From Salinivibrio sharmensis (GTDB taxonomy: Bacteria > Pseudomonadota > Gammaproteobacteria > Enterobacterales > Vibrionaceae), in assembly GCF_001995985.1 (NCBI RefSeq), contig NZ_MUFC01000006.1, positions 13,682 to 77,681 of the forward strand: a DNA stretch of 64,000 bases. Reading direction: 5' to 3'. This document shows, piece by piece, positions 26,230 through 36,651 of the stretch. Every line of letters starts with the position of its first letter. The first letter of the stretch is position 1. The notes beneath the pieces were generated by a model. It was not told the DNA's origin, ran no database searches, and saw only the letters and a list, made by a program, of their open reading frames with translations. The position numbers and the translations under genes were made by a program.

Positions 26230-26862
26230 ATGACTGCGCCACAAACCATGTATACTGAGACCACCATTTCCAGACGGGACACGCGTGCCAACATGACTGA
26301 CGTGACGAAGGAAGAGTTGTCTGAATTATTATTGAAAGTCTCGGAGGACCGCGACCGCGCTGCCTTTGAACGCCTGTTCCGGTTCTTCGGCCCTAAAATA
26401 CGCTCCTACGGCTCCAAACACCTTCGCGCCGACGGCCAAGCGATGGAACTTGTGCAAGAGACCATGTTAGTGGTGTGGCGAAAAGCGCATTTGTATAACG
26501 CCGAAAAAGGGGCGGCGACCACCTGGGTATTCACCATTATGCGCAACATTAGCTTTGATATGCTGCGTAAGGTGCAATCGAACCGCGAAGATAATTTTAG
26601 CGATGACATTTGGCCCGTGCTCGAATCCGGTCAGCAAGACAATGAAACTGACGCGGGTGCTCAGTACATGATGGATCAAGAGCTGTTGTCGTTCATTGAC
26701 GAGTTACCCGAAGTCCAACAACAAGTGGTGAGGGGTGTTTATCTTAAACAGCTTACCCACCAAGAGTTGTCAGAACAGTTGAACGTGCCGCTGGGCACCG
26801 TAAAATCCCGATTGCGTTTAGGTCTGGAAAAGCTCCGCAATCACCTGGAGGTTAAACAATGA
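26230..26862 (+). CDS. rpoE: ECF RNA polymerase sigma factor, RpoE-ChrR group
   Basis: A sigma-70 family factor with region 2 (about 45-115; LVQETMLVVWRKAHLY and TWVFTIMRNISFDMLRK) and region 4 (about 150-205; LPEVQQQVVRGVYLKQLTHQ). It overlaps its anti-sigma gene by four bases. By similarity it belongs to the ECF group paired with ChrR, which in Rhodobacter and Vibrio answers singlet oxygen. AGGA lies seven bases before the ATG at 26230; an internal ATG at 26293 is a possible alternative start. The symbol follows Rhodobacter usage and does not mean the envelope-stress RpoE of E. coli. Confidence 0.85.
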   Translation: MTAPQTMYTETTISRRDTRANMTDVTKEELSELLLKVSEDRDRAAFERLFRFFGPKIRSYGSKHLRADGQAMELVQETMLVVWRKAHLYNAEKGAATTWVFTIMRNISFDMLRKVQSNREDNFSDDIWPVLESGQQDNETDAGAQYMMDQELLSFIDELPEVQQQVVRGVYLKQLTHQELSEQLNVPLGTVKSRLRLGLEKLRNHLEVKQ

Positions 26863-27533
26863 TTAAATATCACCCATCGACCGACTTATTAGACGCGTTT
26901 GCTGCAGGCAAACTGCCCACCTCGATGGCGATTGCGTTGTCAGCTCATGTTGAGCTCTGCCAGGAATGCCAGGCATATGTCGCCGCTGCAGAAGCCTCGC
27001 TCGCAGATGCGGCGTTCGATGACGAAGAAATATCTGCTACTGATTGGGATTACGCGGCTGAAGACGACATGCTTGCCGCCATTTTCGAGGATACGGCGGC
27101 CAACGAGGACGATGTCGATGTGCAAGCACCTGTTCGCGCGACGCAAATCAGTGTCAGTGATAAAACCTACACACTGCCGCGCGCGCTACAGCGCTTTAGC
27201 GACTCTAACTGGTCATCATTTGGCAAAGTACAGCGCGCCCGGTTGAACCTTGATGAAGGGGCCACACGTGCCAGTTTTCTCCATATTGATGAAGGCGGCT
27301 CGGTACCTGCGCACACGCACAAAGGCTATGAGTTAACCCTTTTGCTTGATGGTACGTTCGAGGATGAAAGTGGCGAATACGTGCCGGGTGATTTTATTTT
27401 GCTCGACAGTCGCCATCATCACACGCCATTCACCAAGCAAGGGTGTTTGTGCTATACGGTGGCCGATGCACCGCTTTATTTCACCAAGGGTGTGAGCAAA
27501 TTACTCAATACCGTGGGACATGCGATTTACTAA
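26859..27533 (+). CDS. chrR: ChrR-type zinc anti-sigma factor
   Basis: A 224-residue cytoplasmic anti-sigma factor. The N-terminal zinc anti-sigma domain has His5, His30, Cys34 and Cys37 (HVELCQEC), the same ligand spacing as Rhodobacter ChrR. The C-terminal cupin domain (about 115-215) has HTHKGYE and a later HHH cluster that could hold a second metal, the part needed for the singlet-oxygen response in Rhodobacter. An ATGA overlap couples it to the sigma gene. Confidence 0.87.
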   Translation: MIKYHPSTDLLDAFAAGKLPTSMAIALSAHVELCQECQAYVAAAEASLADAAFDDEEISATDWDYAAEDDMLAAIFEDTAANEDDVDVQAPVRATQISVSDKTYTLPRALQRFSDSNWSSFGKVQRARLNLDEGATRASFLHIDEGGSVPAHTHKGYELTLLLDGTFEDESGEYVPGDFILLDSRHHHTPFTKQGCLCYTVADAPLYFTKGVSKLLNTVGHAIY

Positions 27534-27561
27534 AAAATTCTGTGTTAGTTGTTATCCTTCT

Positions 27562-27587
27562 GGCGGCTGCGAAGCCGCCTTTTTTTA
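27562..27587 (+). terminator. Terminator after chrR
   Basis: GGCGGCT / AGCCGCC with a four-base loop and an eight-base T-run. Confidence 0.9.
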
Positions 27588-27839
27588 TGCTAAAGAGGCA
27601 ACGGAATGCGAGCATTTGCTCGGCCATGCTCTCCATTATCGCCATTAATCTCGTGGCGGTAACAGAATAATTACACCTGGTAAACCTTTACTTAATGACA
27701 ACTCTCCGGCTCAGTCCTACATAACTAGTGCAAAGTAGTAATTTTCCCTTTACATCGGGTGAATCAAACTGGTTTAATTCGTCACTTCTAACGATTCATT
27801 AACAGCCATTGATAATAAACACAGTGAAGTGAGAGTCAC
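27588..27839. other. Upstream region of sstT
   Basis: About 250 bases of AT-rich noncoding sequence between the chrR terminator and sstT. It must hold the sstT promoter and leader; GTGAGAG lies just before the start. No operator was recognised. Confidence 0.4.
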
Positions 27840-29057
27840 ATGAGTCAAACACAACTCGCCAGTGTCAGCCGAGGCAACTCGTTGGTACTTCAAATCCTTG
27901 TCGGTATTCTTGCCGGTGGTGTCCTTGCATACCTGTCTCCTGAGTGGGCAGCGAATGCAGGACTGTTCGGACAACTCTTTGTCAGCGCGTTGAAAGCCGT
28001 TGCCCCCATTTTGGTCTTCGTTTTAGTGGCGGCTTCCATTGCTAACCAAAAGCAAGGGCAGCGCGCCAATATGCGCCCTATTATTGGTCTGTACCTTGTC
28101 GGTACGCTTGCTGCCTCGCTGACGGCAGTCACCATGAGCTTCTTGTTCCCAACGACCCTAGAATTTGTCACCACAGATGCCAGCATCACCCCACCAGAAG
28201 GGATTACCCAAGTATTAAGCACCTTGCTTTTCAATATTGTGGATAATCCCGTTAGCGCATTGATGAACGGTAACTATATCGGCATTCTCGCGTGGGCGAT
28301 TGGTTTAGGGATTGCCTTGCATCACGCATCAAATGAAACCAAACGCGTGTTTTCTGACGTGTCAGAAGGCGTGTCGATGATCGTGCGCTTTGTGATCCGT
28401 TTCGCCCCTTTGGGTATCTTCGGCTTGGTCGCCAGCACACTGGCTAAAAGTGGCTTTGATGCTCTCGCGGGCTATGTGCACCTTCTCGGTGTGTTACTGG
28501 GCAGCATGTTCACCATCGCACTGGTGGTTAACCCAGCGATTGTGTACTTCAAAACAGGTCAAAACCCATACCCACTGGTTTTAAAATGCCTACGTGAAAG
28601 TGGTATCACTGCCTTCTTTACCCGAAGCTCAGCCGCCAACATCCCGGTGAATATGCAACTGTGCCGCCGTCTTGACTTGGATGAAGACACCTACTCGGTT
28701 TCTATTCCACTGGGTGCAACCATTAACATGGGCGGTGCGGCAATTACCATTACCGTATTGACGTTGGCAGCAGTTCACACATTGGGTATTGAAGTGGATA
28801 TCGCCACGGCGGTACTACTGAGTATTGTGGCAGCGGTTTCAGCTTGTGGTGCATCTGGTGTGGCCGGCGGCTCATTGCTGTTGATCCCACTGGCCTGTAA
28901 CTTGTTCGGGATCCCACAAGAGATTGCCATGCAGGTGGTAGGGATTGGCTTTACCATTGGCGTCTTGCAAGATTCCGCGGAAACCGGCCTCAACAGCTCA
29001 ACCGATGTGGTATTTACCGCAGCCGCTTGCATGGCTGAAGAAAGAAAAAATAGTTAA
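27840..29057 (+). CDS. sstT: Serine/threonine:sodium symporter
   Basis: Sodium-driven uptake of serine and threonine at the inner membrane. The 405 residues belong to the dicarboxylate/amino acid:cation symporter family. [13 protein letters not shown] corresponds to the serine-rich hairpin, and [10 protein letters not shown] plus the C-terminal [15 protein letters not shown] carry the NMxG- and D-x(4)-N-type sodium and substrate motifs. It is a single gene with its own terminator. Confidence 0.93.
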   Translation: MSQTQLASVSRGNSLVLQILVGILAGGVLAYLSPEWAANAGLFGQLFVSALKAVAPILVFVLVAASIANQKQGQRANMRPIIGLYLVGTLAASLTAVTMSFLFPTTLEFVTTDASITPPEGITQVLSTLLFNIVDNPVSALMNGNYIGILAWAIGLGIALHHASNETKRVFSDVSEGVSMIVRFVIRFAPLGIFGLVASTLAKSGFDALAGYVHLLGVLLGSMFTIALVVNPAIVYFKTGQNPYPLVLKCLRESGITAFFTRSSAANIPVNMQLCRRLDLDEDTYSVSIPLGATINMGGAAITITVLTLAAVHTLGIEVDIATAVLLSIVAAVSACGASGVAGGSLLLIPLACNLFGIPQEIAMQVVGIGFTIGVLQDSAETGLNSSTDVVFTAAACMAEERKNS

Positions 29058-29084
29058 CATCGCTATTTAAAGAAACACTTTCAC

Positions 29085-29114
29085 AAAAGCAGGTGCGAAT
29101 CACCTGCTTTTTTT
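29085..29114 (+). terminator. Terminator after sstT
   Basis: AAAAGCAGGTG / CACCTGCTTTT with a five-base loop and T-run. Confidence 0.9.
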
Positions 29115-29195
29115 ATCTCTGATAGACAGGACAAAGCCATCATTCAGGTTAGTTTTTCAGCGTTGCCAGGCGTCATAGCACTGAAACGACGACGC

Positions 29196-30410
29196 CTATC
29201 CTTCCAGCACTTTCATCAGCAAATTGCCATCGTACATGGCTTGTTTGACCATCGCCGCGCCAGGCATGGTGGCTTGGGTGTAAAAATAGCTCTCTTCCAA
29301 CACCAGGTGCTTACTATATAACGGGATGGTTTGGGTCTTTAAACACTCCATAATCGCGGGATAAAGCACGCTCTTCGCACGATTAAACTCTCCGCCAAAG
29401 AGTATTTTTTCTGGATTGAATAAATTCACTACAATCGCGATAGCCGTACCCAGGTGATGCCCCAACTCAGTGATCACCTGATGCGCGAGCCCATCGCCTG
29501 CCACCGCCGCGTCGCAAATGCCGTCTATGGTTAATGGTTGACCCTGTAACTGGCTCGCGTGCCCCTCATCCAGTAGCGTCTGTACCTGTTCATACACGGC
29601 AGAGAGACTGGCGACCGTCTCAAGGCAACCATAATTACCGCAAAAACAGCGTTTGCCGAAAGGCTTAACCTGGATGTGGCCCAACTCGCCCACATTGCCA
29701 ATACGCCCTTGAAGGACTTTACCCTCGAGTATGATGCCGGCACCGACCCCATTATGAACAGCCACCAACACTGCACTATCGGATTCTTTCGCGTTGCCAA
29801 ATAACTTCTCTGCCAACGCCCACGAGCGCGTATCGTTACCGACAAATACTGGCAGCCCCGTCTCACGGTGTAACACCGGCCCCAGCGGCATATGGTCAAC
29901 CTCAAAATGCGGCATCTGAATGACAGTACCTTGGGCGCTGTTGACCAAACCGGGGAGCGAGACCGCAATACTGGTAACACGATCAACCGTTTCTTGGTGG
30001 CGTGAGAAAAAAGCTTTTACGTATTCAACCACCGTCGAAAGCAAGGCATCCTGCGCCATCACATCTATTTCATGGCGTTCTTGAATGAGGATGTCACTAC
30101 TCAGTGAGTGCAGTGCCATGGTGAGGTAACCACGCCCAAGGCGCATAGATAAGAACTGCCAGCCCTCATTATCTAGCACCAGGCCGACGGCAGGCCGGCC
30201 ACGCATGCTGGTACCCTGTATTTGTGTTTCTTTGACCAAGTGCGCGTCCATCAACTCTCGAACAATTTTGGTAATACTGGCGGGTGCTAATTGACTGCGT
30301 TTCGACAGTTCGATCCGAGAAATCGGGGCAAAACGGTCGATTAAATTATAAATCGTCCCCGCATTTTTACGCTTGATGTGATCAATATGTCCCGGCTGCC
30401 CAATAATCAT
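29196..30410 (-). CDS. mlc: Mlc, ROK-family sugar-responsive repressor
   Basis: A 404-residue ROK repressor very close to E. coli Mlc: QPGHIDHIKRKNAG at the N-terminus, helix-turn-helix in SRIELSKRSQLAPASITKIV, the zinc-binding cysteine cluster GKRCFCGNYGCLE and the ROK domain. Mlc represses ptsG, ptsHI and other uptake genes and is released by binding to unphosphorylated EIICB-Glc at the membrane. I placed the start at the ATG at 30410, since it gives the family N-terminus; the frame is open 99 bases further upstream but without family similarity. Confidence 0.92.
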   Translation of the reverse strand: MIIGQPGHIDHIKRKNAGTIYNLIDRFAPISRIELSKRSQLAPASITKIVRELMDAHLVKETQIQGTSMRGRPAVGLVLDNEGWQFLSMRLGRGYLTMALHSLSSDILIQERHEIDVMAQDALLSTVVEYVKAFFSRHQETVDRVTSIAVSLPGLVNSAQGTVIQMPHFEVDHMPLGPVLHRETGLPVFVGNDTRSWALAEKLFGNAKESDSAVLVAVHNGVGAGIILEGKVLQGRIGNVGELGHIQVKPFGKRCFCGNYGCLETVASLSAVYEQVQTLLDEGHASQLQGQPLTIDGICDAAVAGDGLAHQVITELGHHLGTAIAIVVNLFNPEKILFGGEFNRAKSVLYPAIMECLKTQTIPLYSKHLVLEESYFYTQATMPGAAMVKQAMYDGNLLMKVLEG

Positions 30411-30514
30411 GCCTTGTCCTATAACTGCTTGGCTATGGTGATACCCCTGATACCACCTGTCTTCGTGAATTTTTTTACTTCGCGAACTAATTGTGAAGCA
30501 GTAAGCCACTAGCC

Positions 30515-30530
30515 CGTGATGTGGGTCACT
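30515..30530. promoter_or_regulatory. CRP-like site upstream of mlc
   Basis: CGTGA-TGTGGG-TCACT matches TGTGA-N6-TCACA at eight of ten half-site positions, about 105-120 bases before the mlc start. CRP control of mlc is known in E. coli. Confidence 0.45.
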
Positions 30531-30674
30531 TTAGATCGCTGAAATCGCGCACAAACTCACAAAACCCGCTTAAACAGTAACGCTGTTCAACGGCTAATCA
30601 CGCGTGAAAAAACAAGATCTCAACCGTATTCATTGGCATAATGTGGCGCTTTACATCGACCGCTACCAACCATC

Positions 30675-31340
30675 ATGTACCGAGTTAACGAAATATTTGA
30701 AACCATTCAGGGCGAAGGCACGTTTACAGGGGTTCCCTCTGTGTTTGTCCGTTTACAAGGCTGCCCTGTTGGTTGCGCCTGGTGCGATACCAAACAAACT
30801 TGGGAAACCGATGAGAAGGATCAAAAAGACAAAATTTTCATCATTGATAAGTCTGAAGATTCTCCCGCTTGGTGCTGGCTCAGTGCCGATGCGATTGTTG
30901 CTGACATTCTCAATCGCTATCACGCACGTCATATAGTGATCACAGGTGGTGAGCCTTGTCTTTATGACTTAAGGCCGTTAACTCATGCGCTAGAAGCCGC
31001 TGGCTGCCAATGCCAAATCGAAACAAGTGGTACCTACCCGGTAGAAGCGTCGGCTAATACGTGGGTCACGGTTTCTCCGAAAATCAATATGCGAGGGAAG
31101 TTGCCGGTGCTGAAGGAGGCAATGGCGCGGGCAAATGAAGTGAAACACCCTGTCGGAACAGAGAAGGACATTGACCAGCTCGATGCGCTCTTAGCAGACT
31201 GTCCTCCAGCTGACACAGCGACAATTGCGCTACAGCCCGTGAGCCAAAAAGCGCGCGCCACCCAGCTGTGTATTGATACCTGCATTCAGCGAGGCTGGCG
31301 GCTATCAATACAAACGCATAAGTACCTGGCGATTGCCTGA
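30675..31340 (+). CDS. queE: 7-carboxy-7-deazaguanine synthase
   Basis: Radical SAM enzyme converting 6-carboxytetrahydropterin to 7-carboxy-7-deazaguanine in queuosine synthesis. The 221 residues have the cluster motif CPVGCAWCD, the SAM-binding ITGGEP and the family opening VNEIFETIQGEGTFTGVPS. A charged insertion (about 52-75, containing EKDQKDK and EDSPAWCW) is typical of the proteobacterial form. No clear ribosome-binding site precedes the ATG. queD is convergent next door. Confidence 0.93.
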   Translation: MYRVNEIFETIQGEGTFTGVPSVFVRLQGCPVGCAWCDTKQTWETDEKDQKDKIFIIDKSEDSPAWCWLSADAIVADILNRYHARHIVITGGEPCLYDLRPLTHALEAAGCQCQIETSGTYPVEASANTWVTVSPKINMRGKLPVLKEAMARANEVKHPVGTEKDIDQLDALLADCPPADTATIALQPVSQKARATQLCIDTCIQRGWRLSIQTHKYLAIA

Positions 31341-31381
31341 TAACTCACCTACTTTAAGGCCCTACGACTTTGTGGCCACGA

Positions 31382-31403
31382 GGCGCGACTCGATTGTCGC
31401 GCC
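31382..31403 (+). terminator. Hairpin after queE
   Basis: GGCGCGAC / GTCGCGCC perfect eight-base stem with a six-base loop; the following GTTTAT is a weak T-run. Confidence 0.6.
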
Positions 31404-31415
31404 GTTTATATGGGG

Positions 31416-31455
31416 AGGTGCGGCCTGCATAGGTGCGGCCTGCATAGGTGCGGCT
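31416..31455. repeat. 15-base tandem repeat between queE and queD
   Basis: AGGTGCGGCCTGCAT occurs twice in tandem, followed by a partial third copy AGGTGCGGCT, just before the queD stop. Confidence 0.85.
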
Positions 31456-31461
31456 CGGCGC

Positions 31462-31824
31462 TCAGTCACCGTAATAGGTACAGCCGGCTGTGCAGGTCTC
31501 TTTGACCATGACTTTACTGAGTAACGGTAAATTTGGCTTAACCTGTTGCCAAATCCACTGTGCCAGCACTTCACTGGTTGGGTTCTCCAGCCCTTCAATC
31601 TCATTGAGATAATAATGATCAAGGCGGTTATAGATAGGCTTAAACGCTGCTTTGATTTCCGCAAAATCAATTACCCAACCTGTGTGAGGATCCACCTCAC
31701 CTTCTACGTACAAGCGCACGATAAAAGAGTGTCCATGTAAGCGACCACACTTATGTCCCTCAGGGACATTAGGAAGGTGGTGTGCCGCTTCAAAGGTGAA
31801 CTCTTTAAATAACTCGGTGGTCAT
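31462..31824 (-). CDS. queD: 6-carboxy-5,6,7,8-tetrahydropterin synthase
   Basis: Converts dihydroneopterin triphosphate to 6-carboxytetrahydropterin for queuosine. The 120 residues match E. coli QueD, with zinc ligands in AAHHLPN and LHGHSF, the catalytic Cys in HKCGRLHGH, and the C-terminal VKETCTAGC. The ATG at 31824 gives [15 protein letters not shown]; the open frame extends 66 bases further upstream without family similarity. Confidence 0.93.
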   Translation of the reverse strand: MTTELFKEFTFEAAHHLPNVPEGHKCGRLHGHSFIVRLYVEGEVDPHTGWVIDFAEIKAAFKPIYNRLDHYYLNEIEGLENPTSEVLAQWIWQQVKPNLPLLSKVMVKETCTAGCTYYGD

Positions 31825-32091
31825 TTTATCTCTTCCAACAACAATAAGAGGCCGCATGCTACTCAAATTAGCCGGATGACTCAATCGCATTCCTCACCGG
31901 CTAAGCGCAGGTAACATTCCACCCTGGCATTTAGCTAACAATGCGGACTCGTGTCTCAATAACAGGACGATTTACGTCGATGAAATCACACATTTTATAT
32001 GGGGACTCCCTTACTCGCGCACTCTAGGTTTAACATAGTGGCTACAAGCTATAACTGATAAATCTATAACTTAATAACAAATGGTTGACTC

Positions 32092-33711
32092 ATGCGCATG
32101 ACCCTTGCGAGCAAAATTCTTCTTGCTCTTTTTCTTGTTTTCGCTCTGGTGCTCGTCACGTCCTTGGCCTACCAATCTCATCAGCAAAAGGCACTGATGA
32201 CTTCGATTGTTAGTCAGCAAACGCTCGATAAAGCCTCTAACTACTTTGATAGCCTCAACATGTTGATGTTGACCGGGACGATTAGCCAAAGAAACACTTT
32301 ACGCGAAAAAATGCTTTCTCATGAAGGCATAGAAGAGGCGCGTGTGATCCGATCCGACGCTATTACTCGCTTTTTTGGCCCCGGTAACCCCGAGCAATCG
32401 CCGCAGGATGCGATTGATCAGCGTGCCCTAGACGGTGAAACCATCGTTGAAACCGTCGAGAACAATGGCGAAAAAGGACTCGTGGTTGCCCTACCAATGA
32501 AAGCAAGCAGCGATTACCGCGGTACTAACTGTCTGCAGTGCCACGTGGCGGAAGAAGGGACGGTGCTAGGGGTGATTCGCCTTGAGTACGACCTCGAGCC
32601 GCTTTACGGCACTATTGATAAAGAAATGCTCATTACTGCCGCGATCATGGGGAGCATTGCCGTGATCGGTTTTCTGATCTCATTAACGGTGATCCGTCGG
32701 TGGGTAGTGTCTCCTCTGAAGCGCGTCTCTGCGTTCATGAAACGTACCAGCCATGATAAAAATCTGGCCGAGCGTCTCAACGATACCCGAGGCGATGAAA
32801 TCGGTGAGCTATGTGATAGCTGTGACCAGCTACTTGATAACTTCTCTGCCAGCTTGCAACAAGTTCAGCGCACCTCTGAGACGCTGTCAGCCGAGGCAAT
32901 GAACTTGATTCACGTCTCTAGCCATACCGACCAATTAGCCGATAGCCAGCGTCATGAGACCAATGATATGTCATCGGCGATCGATAATGTTCAACAACAC
33001 CAACATGATATCCAAAACCGCACCCAAGAGGCGGCGCAACTGAGTGAATCAGCAGCCACCAGCGCTAATCAAGGCAGTGACCTTGCCAATGTTGCCGCCA
33101 ATGATATTCGCAAATTAGTCGAAGATATTAGCCAAGTACGCAGCCAAATTTTGGATGTGAACCAACAAAGCCAGCAAGTGACCACTATTCTGGGGGTGAT
33201 TCGCGAAATTGCCGAACAAACCAACTTACTCGCGTTAAATGCCGCTATCGAAGCGGCGCGAGCGGGTGAGCAAGGCCGTGGCTTTGCGGTGGTTGCTGAG
33301 GAAGTACGTAACCTTGCCAGCCGCAGCCATGACGCAACCGGAGAAATTCAGACCATTATCGAAAACCTGTGTGCAGGTAGCGAAGCCTCGGCACAAGCGG
33401 TGGAAGCAACCAGTGAAAGCGCCAATCAGCGCGGGGAAACCGTTATGGCGCTCTCTGAGGCGCTGGGCAACATCGCTGAGCAAGTCACCACAGTGAATAA
33501 CAACGCAGACGACATTAGCCAACAAAGCGAGCACCAAGCGCAAATGACGGATGCCCTCCTCTCTCAAGTTGGTCGAATCCAAAGCCACGCGAATGACACC
33601 GCCACCAACGCCAATGAAGTCAAAGCGATTAGCGCTAATCTTGAGCAACTGGTTGAGCAGTTAGAAGGATTAATTGGCCAATTTAAGCTCTCAGACTCGC
33701 TCAAGTCTTGA
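32092..33711 (+). CDS. Methyl-accepting chemotaxis protein with a c-type haem motif
   Basis: A 539-residue chemoreceptor. One membrane helix at about 9-27 and a second near 181-201 enclose a periplasmic domain of about 150 residues. That domain contains [12 protein letters not shown], a CxxCH covalent haem-attachment motif at residues 147-151, just before [13 protein letters not shown] follows (about 203-255), then the coiled-coil signalling domain with the conserved tip [20 protein letters not shown]. Haem-c chemoreceptors in Desulfovibrio and Geobacter sense redox or oxygen, so a redox or gas-sensing role is likely. No chemotaxis genes are adjacent. Confidence 0.88.
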   Translation: MRMTLASKILLALFLVFALVLVTSLAYQSHQQKALMTSIVSQQTLDKASNYFDSLNMLMLTGTISQRNTLREKMLSHEGIEEARVIRSDAITRFFGPGNPEQSPQDAIDQRALDGETIVETVENNGEKGLVVALPMKASSDYRGTNCLQCHVAEEGTVLGVIRLEYDLEPLYGTIDKEMLITAAIMGSIAVIGFLISLTVIRRWVVSPLKRVSAFMKRTSHDKNLAERLNDTRGDEIGELCDSCDQLLDNFSASLQQVQRTSETLSAEAMNLIHVSSHTDQLADSQRHETNDMSSAIDNVQQHQHDIQNRTQEAAQLSESAATSANQGSDLANVAANDIRKLVEDISQVRSQILDVNQQSQQVTTILGVIREIAEQTNLLALNAAIEAARAGEQGRGFAVVAEEVRNLASRSHDATGEIQTIIENLCAGSEASAQAVEATSESANQRGETVMALSEALGNIAEQVTTVNNNADDISQQSEHQAQMTDALLSQVGRIQSHANDTATNANEVKAISANLEQLVEQLEGLIGQFKLSDSLKS

Positions 33712-33761
33712 AGCTATACAGGATACAGGTAAACTTGCTAGCCTAACTTGCAAAATGACTG

Positions 33762-33787
33762 ATGCGGTTGTTACTGAATGACCGCAT
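33762..33787 (+). terminator. Weak terminator or attenuator before asnS
   Basis: ATGCGGT / ACCGCAT stem with a 12-base loop. The following bases are TACCC, so termination would be weak; it may end the chemoreceptor transcript or sit in the asnS leader. Confidence 0.4.
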
Positions 33788-33814
33788 TACCCTAAACGGA
33801 GATAGAAGCGAATT

Positions 33815-35215
33815 ATGACATACGCGCCTGTAGTAGACGTCCTGCGCGGCAAGGCGGCAGTCGACACTGAAGTGACTGTGCGTGGATGGGTCCGGTCACG
33901 CCGAGATTCCAAAGCCGGTATTTCTTTCCTTGCCATTTACGATGGCTCTTGTTTTGACCCTATTCAGGCCGTGGTCCCTAATGAGCTGGATAATTATCAG
34001 CAAGACGTTCTTCGCTTAACCGCTGGTTGCTCGGTCGAAGTCACGGGTAAGGTTGTCGAGTCGCCAGGAAAAGGCCAAGCCTATGAGCTGCAAGCCACAG
34101 CCGTGAAAGTGGTCGGTTGGGTCGATGACCCTGATACCTACCCAATGGCGAAAACACGTCACTCTATCGAATACTTGCGTGAAGTGGCCCATTTGCGCCC
34201 ACGCTCAAACGTGATTGGTGCGGTGGCTCGCGTTCGCCACACCTTGTCACAAGCGATCCATCGCTTTTTCCATGAGCAAGGCTACTACTGGATGTCTGCG
34301 CCGCTGATCACCGCCTCTGACTGTGAGGGAGCGGGTGAAATGTTCCGCGTCTCTACCTTGGACTTGGCCAATGTGCCAAAAACCGATCAAGGCGACGTCG
34401 ACTTTGACCAGGACTTCTTTGGCAAAGAAGCCTTCTTGACCGTATCGGGTCAGTTGAACGCGGAAACCTACGCCTGTGCCCTGAGCAAAGTGTATACCTT
34501 CGGCCCAACCTTCCGTGCTGAAAACTCAAACACCAGCCGTCACTTGGCGGAGTTTTGGATGGTCGAGCCGGAAGTGGCGTTTGCCGACCTGGATGATTCA
34601 GCGGCCCTCGCTGAAGCCATGCTCAAGTACGTGTTCAAAGCTGTGCTTGAAGAGCGCCAAGACGACATGAAATTCTTTGAGCAGCGCATTAACAAAGACG
34701 TACTCACGCGTTTAGAAAAGTTCGTCAATGCAGACTTTGCCCAGGTGGATTACACCGATGCTGTGACCATCTTGCAAAATAGCGGCCAAACATTCGAATT
34801 CCCAGTTGAATGGGGCATCGATTTAGCCTCTGAGCACGAGCGCTATCTTGCAGAAGAGCACTTTAATGCGCCGGTGGTCGTTAAAAACTACCCGAAAGAC
34901 ATTAAAGCCTTCTACATGCGCATGAACGATGACGGCAAAACCGTTGCCGCAATGGACGTGTTAGCACCAGGCATTGGCGAGATTATCGGTGGCTCTCAGC
35001 GTGAAGAGCGTCTTGATGTGCTTGACCAACGCTTAGAGGAAATGGGCCTTGAGAAAGAAGACTTCTGGTGGTATCGCGATCTTCGCCGCTATGGCACAGT
35101 CCCCCATTCAGGCTTTGGCTTAGGCTTCGAGCGCCTCGTCTCATACGTGACAGGGATGAGCAACATTCGCGACGTGATCCCGTTCCCTCGCTCACCACGC
35201 AACGCCAACTTCTAA
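33815..35215 (+). CDS. asnS: Asparaginyl-tRNA synthetase
   Basis: Class IIb aminoacyl-tRNA synthetase charging tRNA-Asn. The 466 residues have an N-terminal OB-fold anticodon-binding domain (about 15-100), motif 2 in [20 protein letters not shown] and motif 3 in [10 protein letters not shown]. It ends [11 protein letters not shown], as usual. CGGAG precedes the ATG and a strong terminator follows the stop. Confidence 0.97.
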   Translation: MTYAPVVDVLRGKAAVDTEVTVRGWVRSRRDSKAGISFLAIYDGSCFDPIQAVVPNELDNYQQDVLRLTAGCSVEVTGKVVESPGKGQAYELQATAVKVVGWVDDPDTYPMAKTRHSIEYLREVAHLRPRSNVIGAVARVRHTLSQAIHRFFHEQGYYWMSAPLITASDCEGAGEMFRVSTLDLANVPKTDQGDVDFDQDFFGKEAFLTVSGQLNAETYACALSKVYTFGPTFRAENSNTSRHLAEFWMVEPEVAFADLDDSAALAEAMLKYVFKAVLEERQDDMKFFEQRINKDVLTRLEKFVNADFAQVDYTDAVTILQNSGQTFEFPVEWGIDLASEHERYLAEEHFNAPVVVKNYPKDIKAFYMRMNDDGKTVAAMDVLAPGIGEIIGGSQREERLDVLDQRLEEMGLEKEDFWWYRDLRRYGTVPHSGFGLGFERLVSYVTGMSNIRDVIPFPRSPRNANF

Positions 35216-35230
35216 TTAGACTCACTGATC

Positions 35231-35257
35231 AAAAGGCTGCTCATTGCAGCCTTTTTC
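35231..35257 (+). terminator. Terminator after asnS
   Basis: AAAAGGCTGC / GCAGCCTTTT with a five-base loop and T-run. Confidence 0.92.
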
Positions 35258-35408
35258 TTGTATTTTTACTGCGTAAATCGCGCTTTTACAGCATAAACCG
35301 ATACAAAACACATGACTGGTCCGCTTGTCCTCCGGTTTCTATTCTTCTCGACAAGTGTTATAAAAAAGCCAGTTTGACTTTCATTCATCATAACCATGGA
35401 CGACACTA

Positions 35409-36602
35409 ATGTTTGAGAAAATCTCTGCCGCTCCCGCTGATCCTATTCTAGGACTGACTGAAGAATATAAAGCTGACCCACGTGAAGACAAAATCAATCT
35501 CGGGGTGGGCGTCTACAAAAACGAGCACGGTGAAACGCCGGTACTCCCTTCCGTCAAAAAAGCCGAAGCATTACTTCTCGACAGAGAAAGCACCAAATCC
35601 TATTTAAGCATTCCTGGCACAGCCGAATATGGCCTCGCGGTGCAACAACTGCTGTTCGGTGAGCAAGCCGACGTGATCACCGACAAACGCGCGCAAACCG
35701 CACACTCACCAGGTGGAACCGGTGCGCTTCGCTTGGCTGGCGAGTTTATTAAACGTCATCTTGGCGATGTCACGGTTTGGATCAGCAACCCAACCTGGGC
35801 AAATCATAAGGGCGTATTTACTGCCGCTGGCCTTCCTTTGGCCGAGTACAGCTATTATGACGCAGCTAAAAATGACAAAGATTTCGAGGCAATGGTCGCT
35901 GATCTCGAGCAGGCGAACGCGGGTGATGTCGTTCTGCTCCACGGTTGCTGCCATAACCCAACAGGCATCGACCCTACCGAAAACGAGTGGCAAACCCTCG
36001 CTGAACTTTGTCAGCGTAAAGGCCTGCTGCCGATGTTCGACTTTGCTTATCAAGGCTTTGCCACTGGCGTCGAAGAGGATGCCGCCGGTTTACGTATTTT
36101 TACCAAGGTATGTCCTGAGCTGCTTATCGCGAGCTCATTTTCGAAAAACTTTGGCTTGTACAACGAACGAGTAGGCGCATTTACTCTGGTTGGCCGTAAC
36201 CAAGAAGAGGCAACCAAGGCCTTTAGTCAGGTGAAAACCATTGCCCGCGTTATTTACTCTAACCCACCCGCTCACGGTGCCGCCGTCGTCACCACCATCT
36301 TGAACGACGCGACGCTCAAGGCGCAGTGGTTGCAAGAGCTAGCAGACATGCGCGATCGCATCAAAACCATGCGCACCGAGTTTGTCAAAACATTGAAAGC
36401 GCAAGGTGTGTCGCGTGACTTTAGCTTTATCGAGCAGCAAAACGGCATGTTCTCGTTCTCTGGGCTCAATAAAGACCAAGTCAATGCACTAAAAGCCGAT
36501 CATGGCGTGTATATCGTTGGCTCAGGCCGTCTAAATGTGGCAGGCATGACGCACACCAACATGGTGCCACTTTGCACTGCCATCGCAAAGGTTTTAGACT
36601 AA
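35409..36602 (+). CDS. aspC: Aspartate aminotransferase
   Basis: PLP enzyme interconverting aspartate and oxaloacetate with glutamate and 2-oxoglutarate. The 397 residues match the class I family: [16 protein letters not shown] at the start, the PLP lysine in [15 protein letters not shown], Asp in [10 protein letters not shown], and the C-terminal arginine in GRLNVAGM. An aromatic aminotransferase cannot be fully excluded, but neighbouring asnS (as in E. coli) supports aspC. Confidence 0.9.
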   Translation: MFEKISAAPADPILGLTEEYKADPREDKINLGVGVYKNEHGETPVLPSVKKAEALLLDRESTKSYLSIPGTAEYGLAVQQLLFGEQADVITDKRAQTAHSPGGTGALRLAGEFIKRHLGDVTVWISNPTWANHKGVFTAAGLPLAEYSYYDAAKNDKDFEAMVADLEQANAGDVVLLHGCCHNPTGIDPTENEWQTLAELCQRKGLLPMFDFAYQGFATGVEEDAAGLRIFTKVCPELLIASSFSKNFGLYNERVGAFTLVGRNQEEATKAFSQVKTIARVIYSNPPAHGAAVVTTILNDATLKAQWLQELADMRDRIKTMRTEFVKTLKAQGVSRDFSFIEQQNGMFSFSGLNKDQVNALKADHGVYIVGSGRLNVAGMTHTNMVPLCTAIAKVLD

Positions 36603-36626
36603 GCACCGCTGTCTTAAAACTGAAAC

Positions 36627-36651
36627 AAAAGGGCCGCAAGGCCCTTTTTTT
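36627..36651 (+). terminator. Terminator after aspC
   Basis: AAAAGGGCC / GGCCC with a GCAA loop and a seven-base T-run. Confidence 0.92.

Noticed and set aside
30411-30509. N-terminal extension of Mlc to an upstream start
   Set aside because: The added 33 residues do not resemble the family, and the internal ATG at 30410 has a suitable upstream GGA and gives the usual Mlc N-terminus.
30538-30674. Possible preQ1 riboswitch ahead of queE
   Set aside because: I looked for the preQ1-I and preQ1-II patterns and saw neither a conserved stem with the A-rich tail nor a pseudoknot partner near the ribosome-binding region.
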